Of a stretch of DNA of 64,000 nt, positions 15,929-25,562 are shown in pieces (the first letter of the stretch is position 1; each line of letters starts with the position of its first letter). Below the pieces are notes generated by a model that saw only the letters and a list, made by a program, of their open reading frames with translations, was not told the DNA's origin and searched no databases. This DNA is from Culturomica sp. (GTDB taxonomy: Bacteria; Bacteroidota; Bacteroidia; Bacteroidales; Marinifilaceae): assembly GCA_031271755.1 (NCBI GenBank), contig JAISVB010000069.1, positions 39,067-103,066 of the forward strand, read 5' to 3'. Position numbers and translations under genes: made by a program.

Positions 15929-18028
15929 CTATTTCAACCATTTGTCTAACCACTCCTTGAAGGTGCGTTGCCAGAGGATGCCGTTCTGGCATTTGGTTAC
16001 CCAATGCCCCTCTTCCGGATAGTAGAGATACCGGGCGGGTATCCCGCGCAGGCGTGCGGCGTTGAAGGCCATCATCCCCTGGGAAGCGTCTATGCGGAAA
16101 TCTTTTTGTCCGTGTATGACCAAAATGGGGGTATCCCAGTTCCCGACAAAGTGATGGGGGGAGTTGGCGTAGGAACGTTGCACCGTTTTGTTCTCTTTTT
16201 CCCAGGGCGCTCCGCCCAGATCCCAATTGGGGAACCACATCTCCTCCGTGGTCAGGTATTTACTGTCGAAATCGAACATCCCGCAATGGGCGATAAACGC
16301 TTTGAAGCGCTTCTGGTGGTGTCCGGCTAAATAATAGACCGAATAGCCGCCGAAAGAGGCTCCCACACAGCCCAGCCGGTCGGCGTCCACGTAAGGTTCC
16401 CGGGCGGCATCGTCGATGGCCGACAGGTAATCCCGGATGCACTGGCCGGAGTAATCCCCGCTGATGACTTCCAGCCACTCCGTGCCGAATCCGGGCAATC
16501 CCCGGCGGTTCGGAGCGACAACAATGTAACCGTTGGCGGCCATTTGTTGAAAATTCCAGCGGTAACTCCACGATTGGCTCACGGTAGTCTGCGGCCCTCC
16601 CTGGCAATAGAGAATGGCCGGGTACTTTTTCGCCGGATCGAAATGGGGCGGATAGATCATCCACACCAACATCTCCTTGTTGTCGGTGGTCTTTACCCAC
16701 CGCTTTTCCACTTTCGCCGGCGTCAACTGATCCAGAATGCGTTTGTTGACAAACGACAACTCTTCGTCCTCTCCCGTTTCCGGATCCACTTTGTAGATTT
16801 CGGCAGGCTTACTCATGGATACCCGGGTGGTCAACAGGTAATCGTCTACCGGAATGACCGCCGTGTAGTTGTGGATCCCCTCCGTGTGTTTCCGGATCTT
16901 TCCGCTCGACAGCTCCAGCGAATAGATCTCGTCCGTGGCATGCCGGTCGGAGATAAACCAGATGGTTCGCCCCTCTTTGCTCCAGGCCAACCGTTCGGCG
17001 TTTTGGTCGAAACCGGCGGAGTAGTCCTTTTTCACTCCAGTTTCCATCTCCAGGACGAACAGGCGTATTTTGTCCGCTTCGTATCCGTCCCGTTCCATGC
17101 TCTCCCAGGCGAGGTATTTACCATCCGGAGAGAAGACCGGATTCTTATCGTACCCCATCATCCCTTCCGTCAGGTTCACCGTTTTTCCGGACTCCGTGTC
17201 GTAGCTGTAGAGATCGGAGTTGGTAGAGCGGGCGTACTCCATCCCGTATTTTTTGCGGGAGGTATAGACCAATTGTTTCCCGTCGGGCGACCAGCAGAGT
17301 TGTTCCGTGCCGCCGAACGGGCGTACGGGCGACTCCCATTTTTCCCCCTCCATGATGTCCTTTCCCGTTGTGAGAGCAGAGGTGGCAGAGTAACCGGCCA
17401 CAAACAGGTGGGTATAGGTTTCCACCCAGTGGTCCCAGTGGCGGTAGAATTGGTCGTCGATGATGCGGGCGTCGGCTTTCGGCAGATCCGGGTGCATATC
17501 GTGTACATCCGGTTCTAATTTCACCTCTTTTAAGTAAACGATCTTGCTCATGTCAGGCGCGTACAGATAGCCGCCGATGCCGCCTTCTATATCGGTTACC
17601 TGCCGCTTTCCGGTACCGTCCGGGTTCATTTCCCACAATTGCCCCCGGGCGAGGTAACTGATCTTTTTCCCGTCGGGCGTCCAAGCGGCGCCGGATTCGT
17701 TGTATTCGGTATCGGTGATCTGTTTGGTTTTCCCGCCGGGCAACTCCATCACATAGAGATCGCTGTAGGAGCGATCTTCCTCTTTGTTGAACCAGGTTAC
17801 TCCGTATACGGCCTGTTTACCGTCCGGAGAAACAGCCGGATCACTGACTCTTCCGAAAGACCACAGCACCTCCGGGGTCATGATGTCGGAGGCCAGGGTC
17901 GTTTCGGGTGTTTTGTAACTTTTACCCGCTTGCTTGGATTCGTTAATGGAGTGACAGGACATAAGAGCTATAATCAGCAGGGGGGGAAAAGTAACCAATC
18001 TGGTGGTGTTTATTATTTTCACAGACAT
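15929..18028 (-). CDS. S9 prolyl-oligopeptidase-family dipeptidyl peptidase (DPP5-like), lipoprotein
   Basis: 699 residues: signal with lipobox ALMSC, beta-propeller of WD40-like/PD40 repeats (for example DPAVSPDGKQAVY, GAAWTPDGKKISY, NPVFSPDGKYLAW), and a C-terminal alpha/beta hydrolase. The catalytic Ser is in GASFGGYS, the Asp in GQKDFRID and the His in EEGHWV. The layout and motifs match bacterial DPP5 and acylaminoacyl peptidases, which process oligopeptides in the periplasm. It starts 12 bases after recA stops, so it is probably in the recA transcript; a DPP III-like gene follows. Confidence 0.88.
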   Translation of the reverse strand: MSVKIINTTRLVTFPPLLIIALMSCHSINESKQAGKSYKTPETTLASDIMTPEVLWSFGRVSDPAVSPDGKQAVYGVTWFNKEEDRSYSDLYVMELPGGKTKQITDTEYNESGAAWTPDGKKISYLARGQLWEMNPDGTGKRQVTDIEGGIGGYLYAPDMSKIVYLKEVKLEPDVHDMHPDLPKADARIIDDQFYRHWDHWVETYTHLFVAGYSATSALTTGKDIMEGEKWESPVRPFGGTEQLCWSPDGKQLVYTSRKKYGMEYARSTNSDLYSYDTESGKTVNLTEGMMGYDKNPVFSPDGKYLAWESMERDGYEADKIRLFVLEMETGVKKDYSAGFDQNAERLAWSKEGRTIWFISDRHATDEIYSLELSSGKIRKHTEGIHNYTAVIPVDDYLLTTRVSMSKPAEIYKVDPETGEDEELSFVNKRILDQLTPAKVEKRWVKTTDNKEMLVWMIYPPHFDPAKKYPAILYCQGGPQTTVSQSWSYRWNFQQMAANGYIVVAPNRRGLPGFGTEWLEVISGDYSGQCIRDYLSAIDDAAREPYVDADRLGCVGASFGGYSVYYLAGHHQKRFKAFIAHCGMFDFDSKYLTTEEMWFPNWDLGGAPWEKENKTVQRSYANSPHHFVGNWDTPILVIHGQKDFRIDASQGMMAFNAARLRGIPARYLYYPEEGHWVTKCQNGILWQRTFKEWLDKWLK

Positions 18029-18040
18029 ACCTATTTCGAA

Positions 18041-19066
18041 TTACTTGTCCGACTCCTGTTGCGGGGCACCGTTCATGGCTGCAACGATCTTTTCCCGCAA
18101 CTCTTCGGCCAGTTCCGGATTATCCATCACCAACTGCTTCACCGTTTCCCGGCCTTGTCCCAATTTGCTCTCTCCGTACGAGAACCAACTGCCGCTCTTT
18201 TTGATAACGCCGTAGTCCACCCCGAGATCCACGATTTCACCGGAACGGGAGATCCCTTCCCCGTACATGATGTCAAATTCGGCTTTCCGGAAAGGAGGCG
18301 CCACTTTATTTTTCACCACTTTTACCCGGGTGTGGTTGCCGAGGATCTCTTCGCCTTCCTTGATCGGCCCGATTTTCCGGATGTCCAGCCGGACAGAGGC
18401 GTAAAATTTCAGGGCGTTTCCGCCGGTGGTGGTTTCCGGATTTCCGAACATCACCCCGATCTTGTCGCGCAACTGATTGATAAAGATACAGCAGGTATTT
18501 GTTTTGCTGATGGTCCCGGTCAGTTTCCGCAGAGCCTGGGACATCAGGCGGGCGTGCAGTCCCATCATGCTGTCGCCCATATCCCCTTCGATCTCCGCTT
18601 TGGGTGTCAATGCCGCCACCGAGTCGATCACAATGATATCTATGGCGGCGGAACGGATCAGTTGGTCGGCTATTTCCAGCGCCTGTTCCCCGTTGTCCGG
18701 CTGGGCGATAAAGAGGTTTTCGGTATCCACGCCCAATTTTTCCGCGTAAGCGCGGTCGAAAGCGTGTTCCGCGTCGATGATGGCGGCAATTCCTCCCTGT
18801 TTTTGGGCTTCGGCAATGGCGTGTATGGCCAGCGTGGTCTTACCGGACGATTCCGGGCCGTAGATCTCGATAACCCTTCCTTTGGGGTATCCGCCCACTC
18901 CCAGCGCTTTGTCTAAGGCAATAGAGCCGGAGGGGATGACCGGAATGGCTTCAATTTCCGTACTGCCCAGTTTCATGATGCTTCCCTTGCCGAAGTTTTT
19001 CTCGATTTTATCAAGCGTAAGCTGGAGCGCTTTGAGTTTTTCCTGATTGATTTCTTTTGAAGACAT
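18041..19066 (-). CDS. recA: Recombinase RecA
   Basis: 341 residues, full length. Walker A GPESSGKT at residues 70-77, Walker [13 protein letters not shown], loop 2 region with [41 protein letters not shown] conserved sequence, and the C-terminal acidic-tail region. It forms the ATP-dependent filament for homologous recombination and repair. Two envelope peptidase genes follow on the same strand, the first 12 bases away. Confidence 0.98.
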   Translation of the reverse strand: MSSKEINQEKLKALQLTLDKIEKNFGKGSIMKLGSTEIEAIPVIPSGSIALDKALGVGGYPKGRVIEIYGPESSGKTTLAIHAIAEAQKQGGIAAIIDAEHAFDRAYAEKLGVDTENLFIAQPDNGEQALEIADQLIRSAAIDIIVIDSVAALTPKAEIEGDMGDSMMGLHARLMSQALRKLTGTISKTNTCCIFINQLRDKIGVMFGNPETTTGGNALKFYASVRLDIRKIGPIKEGEEILGNHTRVKVVKNKVAPPFRKAEFDIMYGEGISRSGEIVDLGVDYGVIKKSGSWFSYGESKLGQGRETVKQLVMDNPELAEELREKIVAAMNGAPQQESDK

Positions 19067-19104
19067 ACTATTTTTTGAATTTTGAATGAATCTTGACCGC
19101 GCTT

Positions 19105-19112
19105 CAAAAATA
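19105..19112 (-). promoter_or_regulatory. -7 promoter element of recA
   Basis: TATTTTTG on the minus strand, 38 bases before the recA start. About 20 bases further upstream the sequence is T-rich but lacks a clear TTTG. I see no palindromic operator. Confidence 0.4.
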
Positions 19113-19199
19113 GTGATATTTTAGATAAAACAGCAGTTCTTTTACCGCTTTTAAAATCTAATTTGCATCTTTGCTTTCCAAACACAATTTCCACACATC

Positions 19200-20369
19200 A
19201 TGAAATGCTTATCTTTTTTGGGACTTTCCCTGTTTTTGATTTTTTCCGCACAAGCGGAGGAAACAGGCGATCGCCGGATATTTGCCACCGCTCCCTATCT
19301 GCAGAATCCGGTCGATAACGGCGTCACCGTCAGTTGGGTGACCCGGGTGCCGGTGTATGGCTGGGTGGAGTACGGGGAGGATCCGCAACAGTTGAAAAAA
19401 GTACATACATTGGTAGACGGCCAGGTCATCTGCAACGACTTTATCCACAAGATCCGGTTGGAACCCCTGATCCCCGGCAAAACCTACTATTACCGGGTGT
19501 GTTCCCGGGAGATCCTGTCGTACAAAGCCTACAGCAAAGAGTTTGGCCATACGGCTGTTACGGAGATCCGGGAATTTCGGCTTCCCTCTCCCGAAGAGAG
19601 TGATTTTACGGCATTGATATTCAATGATATTCATAAAAAACACGAACTCTTGGATGCGTTGTTCGAACAAGTGAAAGAATACCCCTATGACCTGGTGTTT
19701 TTTAACGGGGATTGTATCGACGACCCTGCCGATCAGGAACAGGCAGTCCGTTCCATCGCTTATTACAACCGCAAGGTGGGCGCCGACCGGATACCGGTAT
19801 TTTACCTGCGGGGAAACCACGAGATCCGGAATGCCTATTCGATCGGTTTGCGGGAGCTTTTTGACTACGTGGGAGATAAAACGTACGGAGCTTTTAATTG
19901 GGGGGATACCCGTTTTGTGATGCTGGATTGCGGGGAGGACAAACCGGACGACCACCCGGTCTATTACGGCCTGAACGATTTTGCGCAGTTGCGTCTGGAT
20001 CAGGCGGGATTTCTGAAACGGGAGTTTGCCTCCAAAGCGTTTAAAAAGTCGGCTAAAAAAGTGTTGATCCACCACATCCCGATCTATCGTTCCTCCCTGC
20101 CCGATGCGGACGACGACCGCTTTAATCCCTGCAAAGAGCTGTGGGGCGATCTGTTGTCCCGCGCCCCTTTTCAGGTGGCGTTGAACGGGCATACGCACCG
20201 TTTTGCCCACATTCCGGCAGGGACGGATTCCAATCCGTTCCCGGTTGTCGTGGGAGGGGGGAACTCTTTAGAAAGAGCAACCGTTATGGTTTTGCAAAGG
20301 CAGGGAAAGCAAATGACTTTGCGGGTGTTGAATACCGGGGGAGAAGAGTTGTTGAAATTAGATCTGTAA
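19200..20369 (+). CDS. Secreted calcineurin-like metallophosphoesterase (purple acid phosphatase type)
   Basis: 389 residues with a signal peptide (MKCLSFLGLSLFLIFSAQA). An N-terminal fibronectin-III-like domain (APYLQNPVDNGVTVSWVTRVPVYGWVEYG... IRLEPLIPGKTYYYRV) precedes the phosphoesterase: FNDIH, NGDCIDD, RGNHE, LIHHIP and NGHTHR give the full dimetal motif set. This is the layout of purple-acid-phosphatase-type enzymes, which hydrolyse phosphate esters in the periplasm. It stands alone, divergent from recA. Confidence 0.87.
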   Translation: MKCLSFLGLSLFLIFSAQAEETGDRRIFATAPYLQNPVDNGVTVSWVTRVPVYGWVEYGEDPQQLKKVHTLVDGQVICNDFIHKIRLEPLIPGKTYYYRVCSREILSYKAYSKEFGHTAVTEIREFRLPSPEESDFTALIFNDIHKKHELLDALFEQVKEYPYDLVFFNGDCIDDPADQEQAVRSIAYYNRKVGADRIPVFYLRGNHEIRNAYSIGLRELFDYVGDKTYGAFNWGDTRFVMLDCGEDKPDDHPVYYGLNDFAQLRLDQAGFLKREFASKAFKKSAKKVLIHHIPIYRSSLPDADDDRFNPCKELWGDLLSRAPFQVALNGHTHRFAHIPAGTDSNPFPVVVGGGNSLERATVMVLQRQGKQMTLRVLNTGGEELLKLDL

Positions 20370-20410
20370 GTAAAAAGAACGACGTAAATAAAAAAGAGGG
20401 GGTGGAAAAA

Positions 20411-20441
20411 TTGGGATTCTCAATTCAAAGGGTTACATTTG
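20411..20441 (+). promoter_or_regulatory. Promoter of the uronate operon
   Basis: TTG at 20411-20413, a 20-base spacer and TACATTTG at 20434-20441. Transcription would start near 20448, 24 bases before the regulator's start codon and inside the operator. Confidence 0.7.
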
Positions 20442-20442
20442 G

Positions 20443-20454
20443 GCAACCGATTGC
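20443..20454. promoter_or_regulatory. LacI-family operator on the uronate promoter
   Basis: GCAACCGATTGC: arms GCAA and TTGC around a central CG, the general GCAAnCGnTTGC shape recognised by LacI/PurR-type regulators. It touches the -7 element and covers the expected transcription start, so the LacI protein encoded next probably represses its own operon. I found no second copy before the other genes of the operon. Confidence 0.6.
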
Positions 20455-20471
20455 ATACATTTACGCTCCGG

Positions 20472-21539
20472 ATGAACGAAAAAAAGAAAAAGGTCTCCAT
20501 TTATGACATTGCCGCTGTGCTGGGCGTATCCGGATCGACGGTTTCCCGGGCTTTGCAGAACCACCCTGCCATCAGTGAGAAGGTTCGGGAGCAGGTCAGG
20601 AAAACGGCCCGGGAGATGAACTACAAACCCAACGCGCTTGCGGTGAATTTAAAACGGGGGTATAGCAAAACGATCGGGGTGGTGGTGCCGTATATCAACC
20701 GGAATTTCTTTTCATCTGCCATCGAAGGGATCGAAGAGGTGGCCAACAGGATGGGGTACGATGTGTTGATCTGTCAATCGAACGAACTGTACGAGAAAGA
20801 ACAGAAAATCCTGCATTCCCTGTCGCAAGGGAAAGTGGACGGGGTGATCGCCTCTATTGCTTACGGGACAAGGGATTACTCACATTACAATAATTTGGCG
20901 GAGGACAGGATCCCTTTGGTCTTGTTCGACCGGGTATCGGACGAGGTAAAAGCGGGAATGGTGCGGGGGAATGATTACCAGGGGGCTTACCGGGTGGTCA
21001 GGTACCTGCTTTCGACAGGGCGTAAAAGAATTTTTCACTGCGCCGGATTTCAGCATGTTTCTGTTTGGCGCGACCGGTACCGGGGCTATTGGGACGCCTT
21101 GCAGGCGTACGGGATCACGCCCGAAGCCGATTGGGTGCGAATCGGGGGAGTGACCCGGGATGCAGGGGTGGCTTTTGCCCGGGAGATATTGCAAGGCAAA
21201 GCATTGCCGGACGCTGTTTTTGTTGCGAGCGATTTCGTGGCGTTGGGCATTTTGTTGGAGTTGATGCGGAACGGGGTGAAAGTGCCGGAAGAGGTGGCGA
21301 TTTTCGGGTATGCGAACGAGTCGTTCGATGAGTTGATCACTCCTTCGCTTAGTTCTGTGGATCAATTCAGCAAGCAGATGGGACAGGCGGCGGCCCGGAT
21401 GCTGATCGGCAAGTTGAACGGGGAACATCCGGAAGACGTGCTCATCGAACCGGAGTTGATCCTCCGGGATTCGACGCGGGCGCAGGGAAGTGATTTCAGT
21501 ATGAATTTAACAGATATAACGCATGAAGGTAAATTATGA
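20472..21539 (+). CDS. LacI-family transcriptional regulator of uronate catabolism
   Basis: 355 residues from ATG 20472 ([18 protein letters not shown]). LacI helix-turn-helix at residues 8-30 ([20 protein letters not shown]), hinge helix [14 protein letters not shown], then a periplasmic-binding-protein-like sensor ([47 protein letters not shown]). First gene of the operon; its last 17 bases overlap kduI. By context the effector should be a uronate intermediate such as KDG or 4-deoxy-5-hexosulose uronate; this is inference. Confidence 0.88.
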   Translation: MNEKKKKVSIYDIAAVLGVSGSTVSRALQNHPAISEKVREQVRKTAREMNYKPNALAVNLKRGYSKTIGVVVPYINRNFFSSAIEGIEEVANRMGYDVLICQSNELYEKEQKILHSLSQGKVDGVIASIAYGTRDYSHYNNLAEDRIPLVLFDRVSDEVKAGMVRGNDYQGAYRVVRYLLSTGRKRIFHCAGFQHVSVWRDRYRGYWDALQAYGITPEADWVRIGGVTRDAGVAFAREILQGKALPDAVFVASDFVALGILLELMRNGVKVPEEVAIFGYANESFDELITPSLSSVDQFSKQMGQAAARMLIGKLNGEHPEDVLIEPELILRDSTRAQGSDFSMNLTDITHEGKL

Positions 21540-22365
21540 AGTACGTAATGCAGCCCATCCGGAGGATGCAAAGGGGTACGATACCCAAAGGCTGCGCCGG
21601 GATTTTCTGATCGAAAAACTGATGGCGGAGGATGAGATCAATTTAGTGTATACGATGTACGACCGCCTGATCGTGGGAGGGGCCGTTCCGGTAGAGGAAA
21701 AATTGGAATTGGCCGCTATCGATCCCCTGAAAGCCCCCTTTTTTCTGCACAGGAGGGAACTGGGGATCATCAATGTCGGAGGAGCCGGCACGGTTGAAGT
21801 GGATGGAAAGGTGTTTGAACTGGACTATAAAGAGGCGTTGTACCTCGGGATGGGCGACCGGAAGGTGATTTTTAGCAGCCGCTCTGCGGCAGCGCCGGCT
21901 CATTTTTACTTTAATTCGGCGCCGGCTCACCGGAATTACCCCGACCGGAAAATTACAAAGGCCGATGCGGTTGTGGTGGAAACGGGCAGTTTGGAGGAGA
22001 GTAACCACCGTACCATCAATAAGTTGATCGTGAACCAGGTGTTACCGACCTGTCAGTTGCAGATGGGGATGACGGAACTGAAAACCGGAAGTGTCTGGAA
22101 TACGATGCCGCCTCACACCCACGACCGGCGGATGGAAGCCTATTTCTATTTCGAAGTGCCTGCCAACCAGGCTGTCTGCCATTTTATGGGCGAAGTGGAG
22201 GAGACCCGGCACATCTGGATGAAAAACGAAGAGGCGGTCATATCGCCCGTATGGTCCATCCACTCTGCCTGCGCTACCTCCAACTATACTTTTATTTGGG
22301 GAATGGCGGGCGAAAACATGGATTACGGAGATATGGATACCGTGACGGCCCAAACTTTGAAATAA
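21523..22365 (+). CDS. kduI: 4-deoxy-L-threo-5-hexosulose-uronate ketol-isomerase
   Basis: 280 residues, the usual KduI length, cupin fold. It isomerises 4-deoxy-L-threo-5-hexosulose uronate, the product of unsaturated-uronide hydrolysis, to 3-deoxy-D-glycero-2,5-hexodiulosonate. The zinc-site region is seen as [21 protein letters not shown], and the N-terminus ([26 protein letters not shown]) is characteristic. Start ATG lies inside the end of the LacI gene, so translation is coupled. Cytoplasmic. Confidence 0.95.
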   Translation: MKVNYEVRNAAHPEDAKGYDTQRLRRDFLIEKLMAEDEINLVYTMYDRLIVGGAVPVEEKLELAAIDPLKAPFFLHRRELGIINVGGAGTVEVDGKVFELDYKEALYLGMGDRKVIFSSRSAAAPAHFYFNSAPAHRNYPDRKITKADAVVVETGSLEESNHRTINKLIVNQVLPTCQLQMGMTELKTGSVWNTMPPHTHDRRMEAYFYFEVPANQAVCHFMGEVEETRHIWMKNEEAVISPVWSIHSACATSNYTFIWGMAGENMDYGDMDTVTAQTLK

Positions 22366-22450
22366 GATGTCCCAAAAGTTGCAGCTAAGCACTTTTTGAA
22401 CACTTCTTATGAATGAAGACAAGAGGCTGCTTAAATAGACAGTTTCGATG

Positions 22451-22467
22451 ACTAAACTCTAATAACT
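22451..22467. repeat. ACTAAACTC-type short repeat before kduD
   Basis: ACTAAACTC followed by TAATAACT, one base different from 15907-15923. It lies in the 117-base gap between kduI and kduD, the largest gap inside the operon; I see no promoter or terminator in that gap. Confidence 0.5.
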
Positions 22468-22482
22468 AAGTAAATAAACTAA

Positions 22483-23277
22483 ATGAACGGATTGAAATTG
22501 TTTGACCTGAGCGGAAAGACCGCTTTGGTTACCGGGGGTACACACGGGCTGGGTATGGCGATCGCGACGGCGCTGGCGCAGGCCGGGGCGAAATTGGTGA
22601 TAAACGACCTTTCCGAAGAGAAACTGGCCGGTGCTGTAAAGGAGTATGCCGCCAACGGCATCCGGGCGCACGGCTACCTGTTCGATGTCACCAACGAAGA
22701 GCAGGTGCAGGCGGCTTTAGCGAAGATCGGGAAAGAGGTCGGACCGGTGGATATTTTGGTGAACAATGCGGGAATTATCAAGCGGATCCCGGCATTGGAG
22801 ATGTCCCTGACCGACTGGAATCAGGTGATCAATGTGGATCTGAACGCTCCTTTTATCATGTCCAAGGCGGTGGCTAAGGGGATGAAAGAGCGGGGAAGCG
22901 GTAAGATCATCAACATGTGCTCCATGATGAGCGAAGTGGGGCGTGATACGGTGAGCGCGTATGCGGCGGCCAAAGGCGGCTTGAAGATGCTGACCAAAAA
23001 TCTGGCCACGGAATGGGCCCGTTACAACATCCAGGTGAACGGGATCGGGCCGGGTTATTTTGCAACGGCCCAGACAGCTCCGATCCGGGTGGAAGGGCAT
23101 CCTTTCAATGAATTTATCCTGAAACGGACGCCGGCCATGCGTTGGGGGGAACCGGAAGATCTGGCCGGAGCTGCCATATTCCTCGCTTCTCGCGCTTCCG
23201 ACTTTGTAAACGGGCACGTGCTGTACGTGGACGGCGGCATATTGGCCTCCCTGGGAAAAGCCTCCAACGAAGAGTAG
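22483..23277 (+). CDS. kduD: 2-dehydro-3-deoxy-D-gluconate 5-dehydrogenase (SDR)
   Basis: 264 residues, classical SDR. NAD(P)-binding TGGTHGLGMA near residue 18, NNAGI, catalytic Ser-Tyr-Lys in CSMMSEVGRDTVSAYAAAKG-type arrangement, and closing YVDGG. It reduces 3-deoxy-D-glycero-2,5-hexodiulosonate to 2-keto-3-deoxygluconate, directly after KduI in the pathway; some relatives work as gluconate 5-dehydrogenases, but the kduI neighbour decides for KduD. Confidence 0.92.
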   Translation: MNGLKLFDLSGKTALVTGGTHGLGMAIATALAQAGAKLVINDLSEEKLAGAVKEYAANGIRAHGYLFDVTNEEQVQAALAKIGKEVGPVDILVNNAGIIKRIPALEMSLTDWNQVINVDLNAPFIMSKAVAKGMKERGSGKIINMCSMMSEVGRDTVSAYAAAKGGLKMLTKNLATEWARYNIQVNGIGPGYFATAQTAPIRVEGHPFNEFILKRTPAMRWGEPEDLAGAAIFLASRASDFVNGHVLYVDGGILASLGKASNEE

Positions 23278-23314
23278 AGAATTGAAAAATCAGTATCATT
23301 AAAAACAGTATTGT

Positions 23315-24460
23315 ATGAAAAAGTATTTTTTATTTTTGGCTATGGTAGCTGTGTTGGCCGGATGCAAGGAGCATACCGCCGGTATCGTGGTGTCGGTTTC
23401 CAATCCGGCTGAAACAGCCCGGGATCAGGAAACCGTATCGGTCTCTTGGGAATCTTTGACAGCGTTGGATTCGTCGATTACACCGGAAACCGTTGTTGTC
23501 CGGGATGCAAACAAACAGGAGTTGCCTTCCCAGGTACTGTTCCGGGGGATGGAAAAGCCGCAGGAACTGATCTTTCAGGCTTCGTTGGCAGCGAACGGCG
23601 CAGCGGATTTTCACATTGAAAAAGGAGTTCGTTCAACTTACGAACCCAAAGTATTCGGTCGGTTGGTGCCGGAACGCAAAGATGATTTTGCCTGGGAAAA
23701 CAACAAGATCGCTTTCCGGATCTACGGCCCGGCGCTGGAGGCTACCGGGGAGATCAGCAACGGAATAGACGTGTGGGTAAAATCCACCGATAAGTTGATA
23801 GTGAATGCCTGGTATAAAACCGACGACTACCACAGAGACTACGGTGAGGGGCTGGATTGTTACAAGGTGGGGCGTACCCTGGGAGCGGGAGCGTTGGCGC
23901 CTTATGTCAACGGACAATTGGTGCTGGGAAATAACTTTACGCACTCCGAAGTGTTGGACAACGGCCCGTTGCGCCTGACCTTCCGTTTGGTTTATGCGCC
24001 TTACAAGGTCGGGGAGAACCAAGTGACCGAGACCCGTACCTTTACGCTGGACGCCAATACCCATTTTAACCGGGTGGAGGTGACGTATGAAAACGCTCCT
24101 GCGGGGATGGAAGTGGCCGCCGGTATTGTTTTGCGGAAGGGACCCGGCCAGCTTATGCAGGATGCGGCTGCCGGAACCATTGCTTACTGGGAACCGCGGA
24201 ACAACGACAACGATATGGACAACGGGCATACGGCCATCGGCGTGATCTTCCCCGGCGGTGCTGTCGGGACGATGGAGCAGGAGGGGCATTTGCTGATGAC
24301 CAAAACATACGGCGTTCCGTTTGTATACTATTGCGGAGCCGGCTGGAGCAAAGGCGGCGTAGCTTCTGCAGAAGAGTGGTCTCAACAGGTAACCCGGGCA
24401 GGTGTCAGCGTGAACCGTCCGCTGGAAGTAAAATTGGCGTCGCCGGCCGCTGTCAAATAA
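23315..24460 (+). CDS. DUF4861-family lipoprotein of the uronate operon
   Basis: 381 residues, lipoprotein (MKKYFLFLAMVAVLAGC). An N-terminal Ig-like strand region (VVSVSNPAETARDQETVSVSW) leads into a beta-rich body with FGRLVPERKDDFAWENNKIAFRIYGPAL, DDYHRDYGEGLDCYKVGRTLGAG and LVYAPYKVGENQVTETRTFTLDANTHFNRVEV, which I recognise as the DUF4861 pattern. The fold looks like a carbohydrate-active beta-sandwich, and the family travels with pectin or alginate genes, but I know no proven reaction. It would sit in the outer membrane or periplasm, the only exported product between kduD and the GH2 gene. Confidence 0.8.
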   Translation: MKKYFLFLAMVAVLAGCKEHTAGIVVSVSNPAETARDQETVSVSWESLTALDSSITPETVVVRDANKQELPSQVLFRGMEKPQELIFQASLAANGAADFHIEKGVRSTYEPKVFGRLVPERKDDFAWENNKIAFRIYGPALEATGEISNGIDVWVKSTDKLIVNAWYKTDDYHRDYGEGLDCYKVGRTLGAGALAPYVNGQLVLGNNFTHSEVLDNGPLRLTFRLVYAPYKVGENQVTETRTFTLDANTHFNRVEVTYENAPAGMEVAAGIVLRKGPGQLMQDAAAGTIAYWEPRNNDNDMDNGHTAIGVIFPGGAVGTMEQEGHLLMTKTYGVPFVYYCGAGWSKGGVASAEEWSQQVTRAGVSVNRPLEVKLASPAAVK

Positions 24461-24482
24461 CGATCACAAAAACAGCAACACC

Positions 24483-25523
24483 ATGAGTAAGGTAATTACA
24501 TTCGGAGAGATCATGTTGCGTTTGGCCGCTCCGGGTTATCTGCGTTTTTCGCAAGCGAAAGAGTTCACGGCGACTTTCGGAGGAGGAGAGGCCAATGTAG
24601 CGGTATCCTTGGCCAATTACGGAATACCGGTGGATTTTATCACCCGGTTGCCGGAAAATGACATCGCCCGCAGTTGCGTAATGGATCTGAAAAAATACGG
24701 CGTAGGCACCTCCTCCATTGTATACGGGGGCGAACGTTTGGGGATCTATTTTCTGGAAACCGGCGCGGTGGCCAGAGCCAGCAAAGTGGTATACGACCGG
24801 GCGCACTCCTCCATCGCCGACATCAAACCCGGCATGATCGACTGGGAGAAAGTATTTAAAGGAGCCAATTGGTTTCATTGGACCGGCATTACCCCTGCTT
24901 TGTCGCAAGGGGCTGCGGACGTGTGCATAGAGGCTGTCCGGGCTGCCCGGAAGTTGGGCGTGACGGTTTCCTGCGACCTGAATTACCGCAAAAATCTCTG
25001 GAAATACGGCAAAAAGGCTTCGGAAGTGATGCCTGCTTTGGTGGAAGGATGCGACGTGGTACTCGGGAACGAAGAGGATGCCGAGATGGTGTTCGGCATC
25101 AAACCGGAAGGGTTCGATGTCACGGCTACCGCCGGAGAGGTGCATGCCGCCGAATTCCAATCGGTGTGCGCCCAGTTGATGAAGCGGTTCCCGGTGGCCA
25201 AGAAAGTGATCATCACCCTTCGGGGTTCCATCAATGCCAACCACAATACATGGGGCGGCGTGTTGTACGATGGGAAGAAATTGTACGAATCCCCCCGGTA
25301 CGACATCACCCACATTGTAGACCGCGTGGGCGGCGGCGACTCCTTTATGGGCGGATTGATCTACGGTTTGCTGACCTATACGGGAGACGACCAAAAGGCG
25401 TTGAATTTCGCCGTAGCGGCCTCCTGCCTCAAACACACCGTTTACGGGGATTTCAACCTGGTAACGGTAGAGGAGGTGGAGAAACTGATGGGCGGAGACG
25501 CTTCGGGAAGAGTTTCCAGGTAG
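24483..25523 (+). CDS. kdgK: 2-keto-3-deoxygluconate kinase (PfkB family)
   Basis: 346 residues, ribokinase/PfkB fold. Seen: N-terminal GGGEANVAVSLANYG substrate-binding segment, the internal lid region, and the catalytic DRVGGGDSFMGGLIYGL near residue 280 with the anion-hole Gly and the base Asp. It phosphorylates KDG to 2-keto-3-deoxy-6-phosphogluconate. Placed between KduD (which makes KDG) and KdgA (which uses the product), which fixes the specificity. Confidence 0.92.
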   Translation: MSKVITFGEIMLRLAAPGYLRFSQAKEFTATFGGGEANVAVSLANYGIPVDFITRLPENDIARSCVMDLKKYGVGTSSIVYGGERLGIYFLETGAVARASKVVYDRAHSSIADIKPGMIDWEKVFKGANWFHWTGITPALSQGAADVCIEAVRAARKLGVTVSCDLNYRKNLWKYGKKASEVMPALVEGCDVVLGNEEDAEMVFGIKPEGFDVTATAGEVHAAEFQSVCAQLMKRFPVAKKVIITLRGSINANHNTWGGVLYDGKKLYESPRYDITHIVDRVGGGDSFMGGLIYGLLTYTGDDQKALNFAVAASCLKHTVYGDFNLVTVEEVEKLMGGDASGRVSR

Positions 25524-25562
25524 TGTTTTTTATAGCGTGTAAAACCTTAATTGAAAAATACG

